Source of the DNA: Affinundibacterium seohonense
GTDB taxonomy: Bacteria; Pseudomonadota; Gammaproteobacteria; Burkholderiales; Burkholderiaceae_D
Assembly: GCF_014284305.1 (NCBI RefSeq)
Contig: NZ_JACOFW010000003.1
Coordinates: forward strand, 24,476-88,475
DNA length: 64,000 bases
Direction of reading: 5' to 3'
Each line of letters starts with the position of its first letter. Within the stretch, counting starts at the first letter, position 1. Below, in pieces: positions 27,401 through 34,779 of the stretch. The notes under the pieces were generated by a model. That model had not been told where the DNA came from. It worked only from the letters and a program-made list of their open reading frames with translations, and ran no database searches. The position numbers and the translations under genes were made by a program.

Positions 27401-27931
27401 ATGTCCAACTATCGAAGAGCCTTTATTCCAGGTGGCACATGGTTTTTCACAGTCAATTGCCTGCAAAGGTATAACAACGATTTGTTAATTCGCGAAATCG
27501 ATTTATTGAGACAAGTTGTCAAAACCGTTCGCGCTAAGTATCCATTTCACATCGATGCTTGGGTCGTTCTACCTGAACACATGCATTGTGTGTTTTCGCT
27601 ACCAGAAGGTGATAGCGATTTTAGCCTGCGTTGGCGCTTGATCAAAAGTGGATTCTCTCGTGCCTTACCCAAAACCGAATCCCTATCGCCAGCACGTAAG
27701 GCACATGGCGAACGCGGGATCTGGCAACGTCATTATTGGGAACATTTAATTCGTGATGAATTGGATTATCAAAGACATGTCGATTATGTGCATGTGAATC
27801 CTCTGAAGCATGGCTTGGTGTCCCGTGTTTGTGATTGGCCTTATTCGACTTTTCATCGTGATGTTGAACGAGGAATTTATCCTTTGAATTGGTGTGGTGA
27901 TGGAGAAATTAGTCTTGATGGTAGAGATTGA
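27401..27931 (+). CDS. REP-associated tyrosine transposase (RAYT)
   Basis: 176-aa member of the Y1 HUH nuclease group related to the IS200/IS605 transposase. The HUH motif appears as EHMHCVF in WVVLPEHMHCVF; the Tyr-bearing helix and downstream signatures are IWQRHYWEHLIRDELDYQRHVDYVHVNPLKHGL. RAYTs process and probably spread REP palindromes (family knowledge). It sits between two REP sequences in inverted orientation that match at 33 of 35 positions. The gene is intact and full length. Confidence 0.93.
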   Translation: MSNYRRAFIPGGTWFFTVNCLQRYNNDLLIREIDLLRQVVKTVRAKYPFHIDAWVVLPEHMHCVFSLPEGDSDFSLRWRLIKSGFSRALPKTESLSPARKAHGERGIWQRHYWEHLIRDELDYQRHVDYVHVNPLKHGLVSRVCDWPYSTFHRDVERGIYPLNWCGDGEISLDGRD

Positions 27932-27938
27932 CCTATTG

Positions 27939-27973
27939 CATGCGTGCGATTACGCTGCGCTAATCGCACCTAC
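27939..27973 (-). repeat. REP-like palindrome, right of RAYT
   Basis: Reverse complement of the left REP with two mismatches in 35 bases; same 9-bp stem. The two form an inverted pair around the transposase gene. Confidence 0.88.
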
Positions 27974-28057
27974 GGGAACTTAGGTTGGGAAGTTTTTGAT
28001 GTAAATTGATGCGTGTTTGCGATCGTTCAGATTCGACCTTTTCGTTTGCTCAAGCTT

Positions 28058-28622
28058 CTGTTGGTCGGGTGTGGCCCGACAGCCAATTACCTTTTTTGCT
28101 TCGCCAAAAAAGGTAATCCAAAAAAGGCGACCGTAGACTCGCCCCTTCGGGGTGCTTACGCTTCGCTTCAGCATAATTTGTGCATCACAAAAAATGGGAA
28201 AGTGTTGAAACTCGCCTTCGGCTCAGACAACAACACTTTCTTATCCATTTTCTGTAAAGCACAAATTACATCGTCTCAAACGGGGGTAAATCAAAAACAA
28301 AAATCAAAAACAACGACCCATAACTGCAAATAGAAAATTGAAAGACCGTCGTTACCAATTGTGTTGGTTTTGGTTTTGATTTTGACGTTGTTTTTGACTT
28401 TGTTTTTGACGTTCATCCACTTCTGACACTGCCAATTGTGCAAGGCAGAAATGGGAAAAAGAGAGTCAGATGTTTGAGCGTAGCGAGTTTCTGACTCTCC
28501 CCATTTTTGACTTGCACAATTGGGAACCCGAAGGGCAGTGGCAGCGTGGTCGCCTTTTTTGGGTTACCTTTTTTGGCGAAGCAAAAAAGGTAACTGGCTG
28601 TCGGGCCACCCCCGACCTACAG
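28058..28622. mobile_element. Non-coding multi-hairpin element with 75-bp terminal inverted repeats
   Basis: The ends (28058-28132 and 28548-28622) are inverted copies matching at 71 of 75 positions; each itself folds (TTACCTTTTTTG...CAAAAAAGGTAA). Inside are three further inverted pairs: 28174-28183 with 28259-28268 plus AAAGTGTTG 28199-28207 with 28231-28239; A-rich 28291-28315 with T-rich 28386-28409; and 28427-28444 with 28511-28540 including 10-bp GAGAGTCAGA 28461-28470 with 28490-28499. Short frames here have no coding character. It resembles a MITE or structured RNA locus; mobility is inferred. Confidence 0.7.
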
Positions 28623-28674
28623 AACTCAAAGCGACAGCAAACGTAACGACAAACACGCAACACCGAAACACAAA

Positions 28675-28710
28675 AAAAGCCCGCAAAATCCAAAGATCTT
28701 GCGGGCTTTT
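28675..28710 (-). terminator. Terminator of the pnt operon
   Basis: AAAAGCCCGCAA (28675-28686) pairs with TTGCGGGCTTTT (28699-28710). On the minus strand a T-run follows the stem, 31 bp past the pntB stop; A/T runs on both sides make it potentially bidirectional. Confidence 0.9.
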
Positions 28711-28740
28711 TCACAAGCAATCAAAACACAGAAAAGCGTA

Positions 28741-30189
28741 TTACTCCACCGCTTTAACCATATCCTCAATCACCTTCTTAGCATCCCCAAACACCATCAT
28801 GGTCTTATCCATGTAAAACAACTCATTATCCAAACCAGCATAACCAGACGCCATAGAACGCTTATTAACGATAATCGTTTTGGCTTTGTAGGCCTCAAGA
28901 ATCGGCATACCAGCGATAGGTGATTTTGGATCTTTAGCGGCCGGATTCACAACGTCATTCGCACCGAGAACCAAGACCACATCGGCTTGACCAAATTCGC
29001 TATTGATGTCTTCCATCTCAAACACTTGGTCATACGGCACTTCTGCTTCCGCCAATAAGACGTTCATGTGACCAGGCATACGCCCTGCCACTGGATGAAT
29101 TGCGTACTTTACCGTGATACCTTTGTGCGTGAGCTTTTCCGTCAATTCTTTCAAAGCATGCTGAGCACGTGCTACCGCTAAGCCATACCCTGGAACGATG
29201 ATGACCGTTTCGGCATTACCCAACAAGAAAGCGACGTCATCAGGGGAACCCGATTTGACTGTGCGTTGTGCACCACCGCCAGCGGCTGCTTCTGCTGGAG
29301 CGCCACCGAAGCCGCCCAAGATCACGTTGAAGAAGGAACGGTTCATCGCCTTACACATGATGTAAGAAAGAATCGCACCAGACGAACCGACTAGGGAACC
29401 GGCAATAATCAACATGGAGTTATTGAGTGAGAAGCCAATACCCGCAGCTGCCCAACCTGAATAACTATTCAACATCGACACTACCACTGGCATATCTGCA
29501 CCGCCAATAGGGATGATGATGAGTACACCCAACACAAATGCAATGACAGTCATCAGGATGAATGGTGTCCAAGCTGGAGCCACGCCACCATCAAAACAGA
29601 ATACCAGGCCCAAACCGACCATCGCAATAGCCAAAACCAAGTTCAACATGTGTTGACCAGCAAAACTCACTGGAGCACCTTGGAATAAACGGAACTTGTA
29701 TTTACCAGACAATTTACCGAAAGCGATTACCGAGCCTGAGAAGGTAATCGCACCGACGAAGGTACCGATAAATAGTTCTACGCGGTTGCCAAATGGGATC
29801 GCGAATGAACGATCTGTAACAATGCGGAAAATCCAAGGTTCAGAAACCACCGCTACCGCGATACATACAGCAGCTAAACCGATCAATGAGTGCATCGCTG
29901 CTACCAGCTCTGGCATCTTGGTCATTTCTACACGTTTCGCTAAAGTTGCACCGATACCGCCACCAACCACGATACCGAGTATCACTAAACCGTAACCGAG
30001 ACCAGCGCCGCCAGCTTCGTTTTTCAACTTAACAATCAGAGCAACTGTCGTGAAAGCGGCAATCGCCATACCGATCATGCCGAAGGTATTACCCTTGCGT
30101 GCAGTCGATGGATGAGATAAACCTTTGAGCGCTTGAATAAAACAAACCGATGCGATCAGATAAAGCATCGTCACGAGATTCATACTCAT
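28741..30189 (-). CDS. pntB: NAD(P) transhydrogenase subunit beta
   Basis: 482-aa membrane subunit: about nine hydrophobic segments (the proton channel, domain II) in the first 300 residues, then the NADP(H)-binding domain III at about 310-480 with VIIVPGYGLAVARAQHALKEL, HPVAGRMPGHMNVLLAEA, VLVLGANDVVNPAA and KRSMASGYAGLDNELF. With the alpha subunits it couples the proton gradient to NADPH formation. The ATG shares one base with the stop of the alpha-2 gene (TAATG). Confidence 0.96.
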   Translation of the reverse strand: MSMNLVTMLYLIASVCFIQALKGLSHPSTARKGNTFGMIGMAIAAFTTVALIVKLKNEAGGAGLGYGLVILGIVVGGGIGATLAKRVEMTKMPELVAAMHSLIGLAAVCIAVAVVSEPWIFRIVTDRSFAIPFGNRVELFIGTFVGAITFSGSVIAFGKLSGKYKFRLFQGAPVSFAGQHMLNLVLAIAMVGLGLVFCFDGGVAPAWTPFILMTVIAFVLGVLIIIPIGGADMPVVVSMLNSYSGWAAAGIGFSLNNSMLIIAGSLVGSSGAILSYIMCKAMNRSFFNVILGGFGGAPAEAAAGGGAQRTVKSGSPDDVAFLLGNAETVIIVPGYGLAVARAQHALKELTEKLTHKGITVKYAIHPVAGRMPGHMNVLLAEAEVPYDQVFEMEDINSEFGQADVVLVLGANDVVNPAAKDPKSPIAGMPILEAYKAKTIIVNKRSMASGYAGLDNELFYMDKTMMVFGDAKKVIEDMVKAVE

Positions 30190-30512
30190 TATTGTGCCTC
30201 CTTCTGTTCGACTTTGGCTTTAGGCTCTTTTTTCTTAAACATCTCTAGCATCCTTTGCGTGACTAAGAAGCCACCAAAGACATTGACCGCAGCCAACGCG
30301 ACTGCCAGCGTACCCATCACTTGCGCGAGGACACCTTCGGTCAAGCCTGCTGCCAACATCGCACCAACGATGATGATGGCGGAGATCGCATTGGTCACTG
30401 CCATCAGAGGTGTGTGCAATGCAGGTGTTACGGTCCAGACCACGTGGTAACCGACATAAATTGCCAGTACAAAAATGATCAAATTAGTGAGTGTATGACT
30501 TACTACATCCAT
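30189..30512 (-). CDS. pntA2: NAD(P) transhydrogenase subunit alpha part 2
   Basis: 107-aa membrane piece of the alpha subunit (three or four helices: TNLIIFVLAIYVGYHVVW, TPLMAVTNAISAIIIVGAML, ALAAVNVFGGFLVTQRMLEMF), matching the C-terminal part of single-chain E. coli PntA. In three-gene operons it normally follows alpha-1 directly; here panD lies between them. Confidence 0.92.
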   Translation of the reverse strand: MDVVSHTLTNLIIFVLAIYVGYHVVWTVTPALHTPLMAVTNAISAIIIVGAMLAAGLTEGVLAQVMGTLAVALAAVNVFGGFLVTQRMLEMFKKKEPKAKVEQKEAQ

Positions 30513-30583
30513 GACGTTCTCTCTTTATTTACGTTAAAAGGGACTTCAGTTGTAATGCTGTTCAGGTTCACTTTAGCTTCAAT

Positions 30584-30658
30584 GTCATTCCCGCGAAGGC
30601 GAGAATCCAGCGGCGTAAAAGTCAAAAGACACTGGATCCCTGCCTACGCAGGGATGAC
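30584..30658. repeat. Dispersed palindromic repeat (CCGCGAAGGCG type)
   Basis: GTCATTCCCGCGAAGGCG... at 30584-30610 and its imperfect inverse (CTGGATCCCTGCCTACGC...GATGAC) at 30632-30658 form a long stem. This kind of intergenic repeat occurs in many proteobacteria. It lies between pntA2 and panD. Confidence 0.8.
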
Positions 30659-30739
30659 GCCTCAAAGTTTCGTGCTTAAACGAGCAGCATTAAGCTTCAG
30701 CTATTCTTTACTTCCATCACGTTTGAAAATCTCTGCAAA

Positions 30740-31102
30740 TCAATATTCTTTTAAGCTAGTGATCTTGTTCTTTGCATCAACGAACACGACCTTGGGTTTG
30801 AAGTTCGCTGCGACTTCATCGTCCATCGGTGCGTAGGTACAAATAATCATCAGGTCACCAAGCTGTACGCGTCGTGCTGCAGCACCATTCAGGGAGATCT
30901 CACCGCTTCCGCGTTGTCCTTTAATCGCGTAAGTTGCAAAACGCTCGCCGTTATTGATGTTGTAGAGTTCAATCCGTTCATGTTCTTTAATGTCAGCAGC
31001 GTCGAGCAAATCCTCGTCGATGCCGCATGAACCTTCATAGTTCAAGTCACATTGGGTCACAGAAACGCGATGAATCTTGGCGCGTAACATATTTCTTTGC
31101 AT
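30740..31102 (-). CDS. panD: Aspartate 1-decarboxylase
   Basis: Pyruvoyl-dependent enzyme (120 aa) that makes beta-alanine for pantothenate and CoA. The zymogen self-cleavage site is Gly24-Ser25 in NYEGSCGID, in the standard position, and [16 protein letters not shown] is the conserved core. The start MQRNML with GAGGAAA upstream matches E. coli numbering. It lies between the alpha-1 and alpha-2 transhydrogenase genes on the same strand, with palindromic repeats on both sides. Confidence 0.96.
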   Translation of the reverse strand: MQRNMLRAKIHRVSVTQCDLNYEGSCGIDEDLLDAADIKEHERIELYNINNGERFATYAIKGQRGSGEISLNGAAARRVQLGDLMIICTYAPMDDEVAANFKPKVVFVDAKNKITSLKEY

Positions 31103-31176
31103 AATTTCCTCAAAACTTCTATTTAAAACTTACTTACTACAACTGATGATAAAACCGGATTAAATCCTTTTTTCGC

Positions 31177-31240
31177 CGCAGAGGCGCAGAGAGCGCAGAG
31201 ATTTCTCTTTATCAAACTCTGCGTCCTCTGCGCCTCTGCG
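31177..31240. repeat. Dispersed palindromic repeat (CGCAGAGGCGCAGAG type)
   Basis: The 24 bases at 31177-31200 and at 31217-31240 are inverted copies with two mismatches and a 16-base loop. It lies between pntA1 and panD. Confidence 0.85.
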
Positions 31241-31268
31241 ATTCAAATGTTTTTCATCGTTTTCAAAT

Positions 31269-32384
31269 TTATTTCTTCAACACTTCGCCACCAGAACACA
31301 TCATGGTCGCGACGACGATTTCATCTTCTTTATTGATCGCCAGATTCGCATCTTTATCGATGATCAATTTTAGGAAATCGAGAATATTGCGTGAATATAG
31401 CGCGGATGCATCTGCCGCCACCAGTGTCGCCAAATTCGGTTCACCGATGATGTGTACGCCATATTTCGTAACGGTTTTATTCAGCTCTGACAAAGGACAG
31501 TTACCGCCTTGCTCAACCGCCATATCGACAATCACCGAACCCGGTTTCATCGCTTTGACTGTTTCTTCAGAAATCAGGATTGGCGCTTTGCGACCTGGAA
31601 TCAACGCTGTGGTAATGATAATGTCCGCTTGCTTGGCGCGTTCATGTACCAAGGCAGCTTGACGTGCCATCCATGCGGCTGGCATAGGACGAGCATAGCC
31701 ACCGACGCCTTTGGCGATCTCACGCTCTTCATCGGTTTCATACGGCACGTCAATAAACTTCGCGCCTAAGGATTCGACCTGTTCTTTCACAGGTGGACGT
31801 ACGTCAGAAGCCTCAATCACTGCACCCAAACGCTTTGCCGTCGCAATCGCTTGCAAACCAGCCACGCCCACACCCATGATCAAGACGCGTGCCGCTTTCA
31901 CGGTACCTGCCGCGGTCATTAACATCGGCATAAATCGTTGGTAAGTATTCGCTGCCAGCATGACGGCCTTGTAGCCCGCGATGTTCGCTTGTGAAGACAA
32001 GACGTCAAGTGATTGCGCACGTGTAATACGTGGCGCTGCTTCCAAAGAAAAAGCAGTAATGCCATGCGCTGCCATCGCCGCGATATTCTCGGCATCAAAG
32101 GGATTGAGCATGCCGACGATCACTGCACCGGATTTGATTAGTCCACGCTCTTCCGCAGACGGTGCACGCACCTTTAGAATCAAATCTGCCGCAAACGCAT
32201 CTGCCGCATTAACAATGGTCGCACCTGCCGCTTGGTAGGCTTCATCAGTAATCGATGAAGCAATACCAGCTCCGGCCTGCACAACGACTTCATGCTTGGC
32301 GCTCACATATTTCTTAATTGTTTCTGGGGTCGCCGCAACGCGCGTCTCGCCCGACCGTGTTTCGGCGGGAATGCCGATTTTCAT
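31269..32384 (-). CDS. pntA: NAD(P) transhydrogenase subunit alpha part 1
   Basis: Soluble NAD(H)-binding domain I of transhydrogenase, about 371 aa, starting MKIGIPAETRSGETRVAATPETI. Further signatures: VGMLNPFDAENIAAMA, LDVLSSQANIAGYKAV, the Rossmann loop VLIMGVGVAGLQAIATAKRLGA and PGSVIVDMAVEQGGNCPLSE. The ATG at 32384 is preceded by AAGGAG and matches family starts; a frame extension to 32429 is unlikely. First gene of the pnt/panD run. Confidence 0.95.
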   Translation of the reverse strand: MKIGIPAETRSGETRVAATPETIKKYVSAKHEVVVQAGAGIASSITDEAYQAAGATIVNAADAFAADLILKVRAPSAEERGLIKSGAVIVGMLNPFDAENIAAMAAHGITAFSLEAAPRITRAQSLDVLSSQANIAGYKAVMLAANTYQRFMPMLMTAAGTVKAARVLIMGVGVAGLQAIATAKRLGAVIEASDVRPPVKEQVESLGAKFIDVPYETDEEREIAKGVGGYARPMPAAWMARQAALVHERAKQADIIITTALIPGRKAPILISEETVKAMKPGSVIVDMAVEQGGNCPLSELNKTVTKYGVHIIGEPNLATLVAADASALYSRNILDFLKLIIDKDANLAINKEDEIVVATMMCSGGEVLKK

Positions 32385-32949
32385 AAAGATACTCCTTTTT
32401 ATTTTTGATACCGTTAGGTTCAATGGCAAAAGTGGTTACTTCAGGTATTTCATGTTACGCAGATATCCTGACTTTTGATAAAAGCCCAGACCAATTACTC
32501 GGATTATTTGAAGCGGTTTTACAAATTACTGCGGACACTCATACTAATTTGAACTGCAGGGAGATCATACATTTGATATTCGACAACGATATTACACGAA
32601 AAACGCACCATACTGGCACAGGATACGCACCTTAAACTACCACTGTATGAATACCACTCTGCCTCGACAAAGCGACTTCCCACCAGCTTAAACTCCACAG
32701 ACGTAAGGCTAAACACAGATGGCGTAAGGCTTGGCGAAGGAATTCATGTGCGAAGGCCAGTCTTTTTAGACTTTCACATTCATTTTAAAAATAACAACTA
32801 GTTTGATGGATTTTCTTATAGACAGAATCTTTATTAGTAAATTCGAATCGTAAATCGGGAGCAGTCGCGGGTGAATTAAGGACTGGCGAGGTAAAATGCC
32901 ACCCTAATTCGTTTTTACGCTTTTTCCTCACTACTCAAGATCCCAACTT
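32385..32949. other. Divergent intergenic region pntA / nudJ
   Basis: 565 bp with promoters for both directions presumably inside. Short frames on both strands have no supporting features. No repeat or operator was recognised. Confidence 0.4.
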
Positions 32950-33438
32950 ATGTCAGACATTTGGAAACCTTCAGTCACTGTCGCTGCCATCGTTCCGCGT
33001 CAAAACGGGGAACGATTAGAATTTTTGATGATAGAAGAGACAACACCCGATGGCGTACGTCTCAATCAAGCAGCAGGTCATCTCGATCCAAATGAAAGCT
33101 TAGTGCAAGCGGTGATTCGTGAAACCATGGAAGAAACCGCGCATGAATTTGTGCCCGAGGCTTTGGTCGGTACGTACATGTCGAAATTCATTTCACCGAA
33201 TTCAGGTAAAGAAGTGACGTATTTGCGATTTGCTTTTTGTGGCAAAGTGGTCGCGCAATACGATCGGCCTTTGGATCACGGTATTTTGCGCGCATTGTGG
33301 ATGACTTACGAGGAAATCTTGGCGTGTCAAGAAATGCATCGGAGTCCATTGATTTTGCAATGTTTACAGGATTATTTGGCGGGACAAAGAGCACCTTTGG
33401 ATTTGATGTATACGCATCCTAGTGTGATGAGTGTTTAG
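32950..33438 (+). CDS. nudJ: Nudix hydrolase, NudJ-like
   Basis: 162 aa with WKPSVTVAAIV, NQAAGHLDPNESLVQAVIRETMEETAHEF (Nudix box with the NudJ-type AGHLD opening) and LRFAFCGKV. E. coli NudJ releases phosphate from thiamine and nucleotide pyrophosphates. The neighbourhood supports the call: nudJ also precedes mnmA in E. coli. About 20 residues longer than E. coli NudJ. Confidence 0.88.
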   Translation: MSDIWKPSVTVAAIVPRQNGERLEFLMIEETTPDGVRLNQAAGHLDPNESLVQAVIRETMEETAHEFVPEALVGTYMSKFISPNSGKEVTYLRFAFCGKVVAQYDRPLDHGILRALWMTYEEILACQEMHRSPLILQCLQDYLAGQRAPLDLMYTHPSVMSV

Positions 33439-33506
33439 GTCAGTTAACAAGTAAGTTAGAAGAGTTTTCAGACGTTTCTTTTCATTTGAACCGCCCTCAC
33501 CCTAGC

Positions 33507-33528
33507 CCTCTCCCGCTTGCGGGAGAGG
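33507..33528. repeat. Dispersed palindrome CCTCTCCCGC-tt-GCGGGAGAGG
   Basis: A 10-bp perfect stem with a two-base loop between nudJ and mnmA. The same palindrome recurs at 59411-59436. Confidence 0.9.
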
Positions 33529-33619
33529 AAACCCAAACCAAGATAGCGTAAGTTAGCTAGGCACATGCAGATGTCGAAACATACAAATATATACAGTATA
33601 AAAATTAGCAGGAATATTC

Positions 33620-34717
33620 ATGAGTAAAAAACGCGTAGTCATCGGTATGTCCGGTGGTGTAGATTCTTCGGTCTCTGCCTGGCTCTTAAAAGAACAAGGT
33701 TACGAGGTAATCGGCCTATTTATGAAGAATTGGGAAGATGATGACAATTCTGAATATTGCTCAACCCGCGAAGATTTAATCGATGCGGTGAGTGTTGCCG
33801 ACGTGGTGGGCGTTGATATCGAAACGGTCAACTTCGCCAGTGAATACAAAGACCGCGTGTTCGCTGAATTTTTACGCGAATATCAAGCTGGGCGTACGCC
33901 GAATCCTGACGTGCTGTGTAATGCAGAGATCAAATTCAAAGCCTTCTTGGATCACGCGATGAAGCTAGGCGCGGACTACATTGCGACGGGGCACTATGCT
34001 CGTGTGCGTGAGGTGAATGGCGAATTTCAGTTATTAAAGGCACTCGACGCCAGCAAGGATCAGAGTTATTTTCTGCATCGATTGAATCAAGCACAACTCA
34101 AGAACACGTTATTTCCACTCGGCGAAATCAATAAAACTGAAGTACGTAAAATTGCAGAGCAAATCAATTTGCCGAACGCAAAAAAGAAGGATTCGACCGG
34201 CATTTGTTTTATCGGTGAGCGCCCTTTCCGTGAATTTTTAAACCGCTATTTATCCTACGCGCCGGGCGAAATTCGTACACCGGAAGAAGAGATTATCGGT
34301 AAACATGTCGGTCTAAGTTTTTATACTTTAGGCCAACGCAAAGGCATAGGTATAGGCGGCATCAAGTCGCATCAAAATTCCGATGGGAGCAGTGATGCCT
34401 GGTATGTTGCACGTAAAGACGTAGAAAACAATCGCGTGTATGCGGTACAAGGACATGATCATCCTTGGCTACTCTCTAATGCGCTCGAAGCTGCGCAAGT
34501 CAGTTGGGTTGCGGGTCATGCACCCAATTTAGAAAAGCTATCCGCAAAAACCCGCTACCGTCAACCAGATATGGCATGTCGTTTTAGCGGCAATAATGAG
34601 CTATTTCAATTGCATTTTGATGAAGCGCAGTGGGCAGTGACGCCGGGACAATCTGCGGTCTTGTATGACGGCGATGTCTGTTTGGGGGGCGGAATTATCA
34701 ACTCCGCTTGGGCATAA
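33620..34717 (+). CDS. mnmA: tRNA-specific 2-thiouridylase MnmA
   Basis: 365-aa sulfurtransferase adding sulfur to U34 of tRNA Lys/Glu/Gln. ATP PP-loop GMSGGVDSS at 9-17, nucleophile Cys100 ([11 protein letters not shown]) and persulfide-carrying Cys196 (STGICFIGE) are present, as are DQSYFL and [18 protein letters not shown] lies before the start. The stop overlaps the terminator of the converging M14 gene. Confidence 0.97.
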   Translation: MSKKRVVIGMSGGVDSSVSAWLLKEQGYEVIGLFMKNWEDDDNSEYCSTREDLIDAVSVADVVGVDIETVNFASEYKDRVFAEFLREYQAGRTPNPDVLCNAEIKFKAFLDHAMKLGADYIATGHYARVREVNGEFQLLKALDASKDQSYFLHRLNQAQLKNTLFPLGEINKTEVRKIAEQINLPNAKKKDSTGICFIGERPFREFLNRYLSYAPGEIRTPEEEIIGKHVGLSFYTLGQRKGIGIGGIKSHQNSDGSSDAWYVARKDVENNRVYAVQGHDHPWLLSNALEAAQVSWVAGHAPNLEKLSAKTRYRQPDMACRFSGNNELFQLHFDEAQWAVTPGQSAVLYDGDVCLGGGIINSAWA

Positions 34718-34741
34718 AAAAAGGGCGGGTACAACCCGCCC
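34716..34741 (-). terminator. Terminator of the M14 peptidase gene
   Basis: GGGCGGGT (34723-34730) with ACCCGCCC (34734-34741) and a three-base loop; on the minus strand it ends in seven T. Confidence 0.88.
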
Positions 34742-34779
34742 TGCCACCTAAACGCTAATCGTTTGCAACAACTAGCATC

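Larger units (their letters stand above)
27243..28005. repeat. 24-bp direct duplication flanking the RAYT unit
   Basis: The 24 bases at 27243-27266, which encode the last codons and stop of the phosphatase gene, recur exactly at 27982-28005. Everything between them (27267-27981) is the RAYT gene with its two REP sequences, so the second copy looks like a duplication made on insertion. Confidence 0.85.
28006..28740. other. Gene-free accessory stretch downstream of the RAYT unit
   Basis: It consists mainly of the multi-hairpin element (28058-28622) and the pntB terminator (28675-28710). The short spacer 28006-28057 shows nothing recognisable. Confidence 0.6.

Noticed and set aside
27243-28005. 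Possible IS element with ordinary short target duplication
   Set aside because: The transposase is a RAYT with REP palindromes, not an IS with defined ends; the 24-bp duplication is reported separately.
28013-28333. 106-codon plus frame and an 84-codon minus frame (28466-28720)
   Set aside because: Both lie inside the inverted-repeat element, and their content is explained by the hairpins.
28058-28622. CRISPR array
   Set aside because: The repeats are inverted pairs, not regularly spaced direct repeats, and no cas gene is present.
32405-32716. Short frames upstream of pntA
   Set aside because: They have no motif or ribosome site; one overlaps the pntA ribosome site region.
33507-33528. Terminator of nudJ
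   Set aside because: The same palindrome recurs at 59411 and has no T-run; it is a dispersed repeat.
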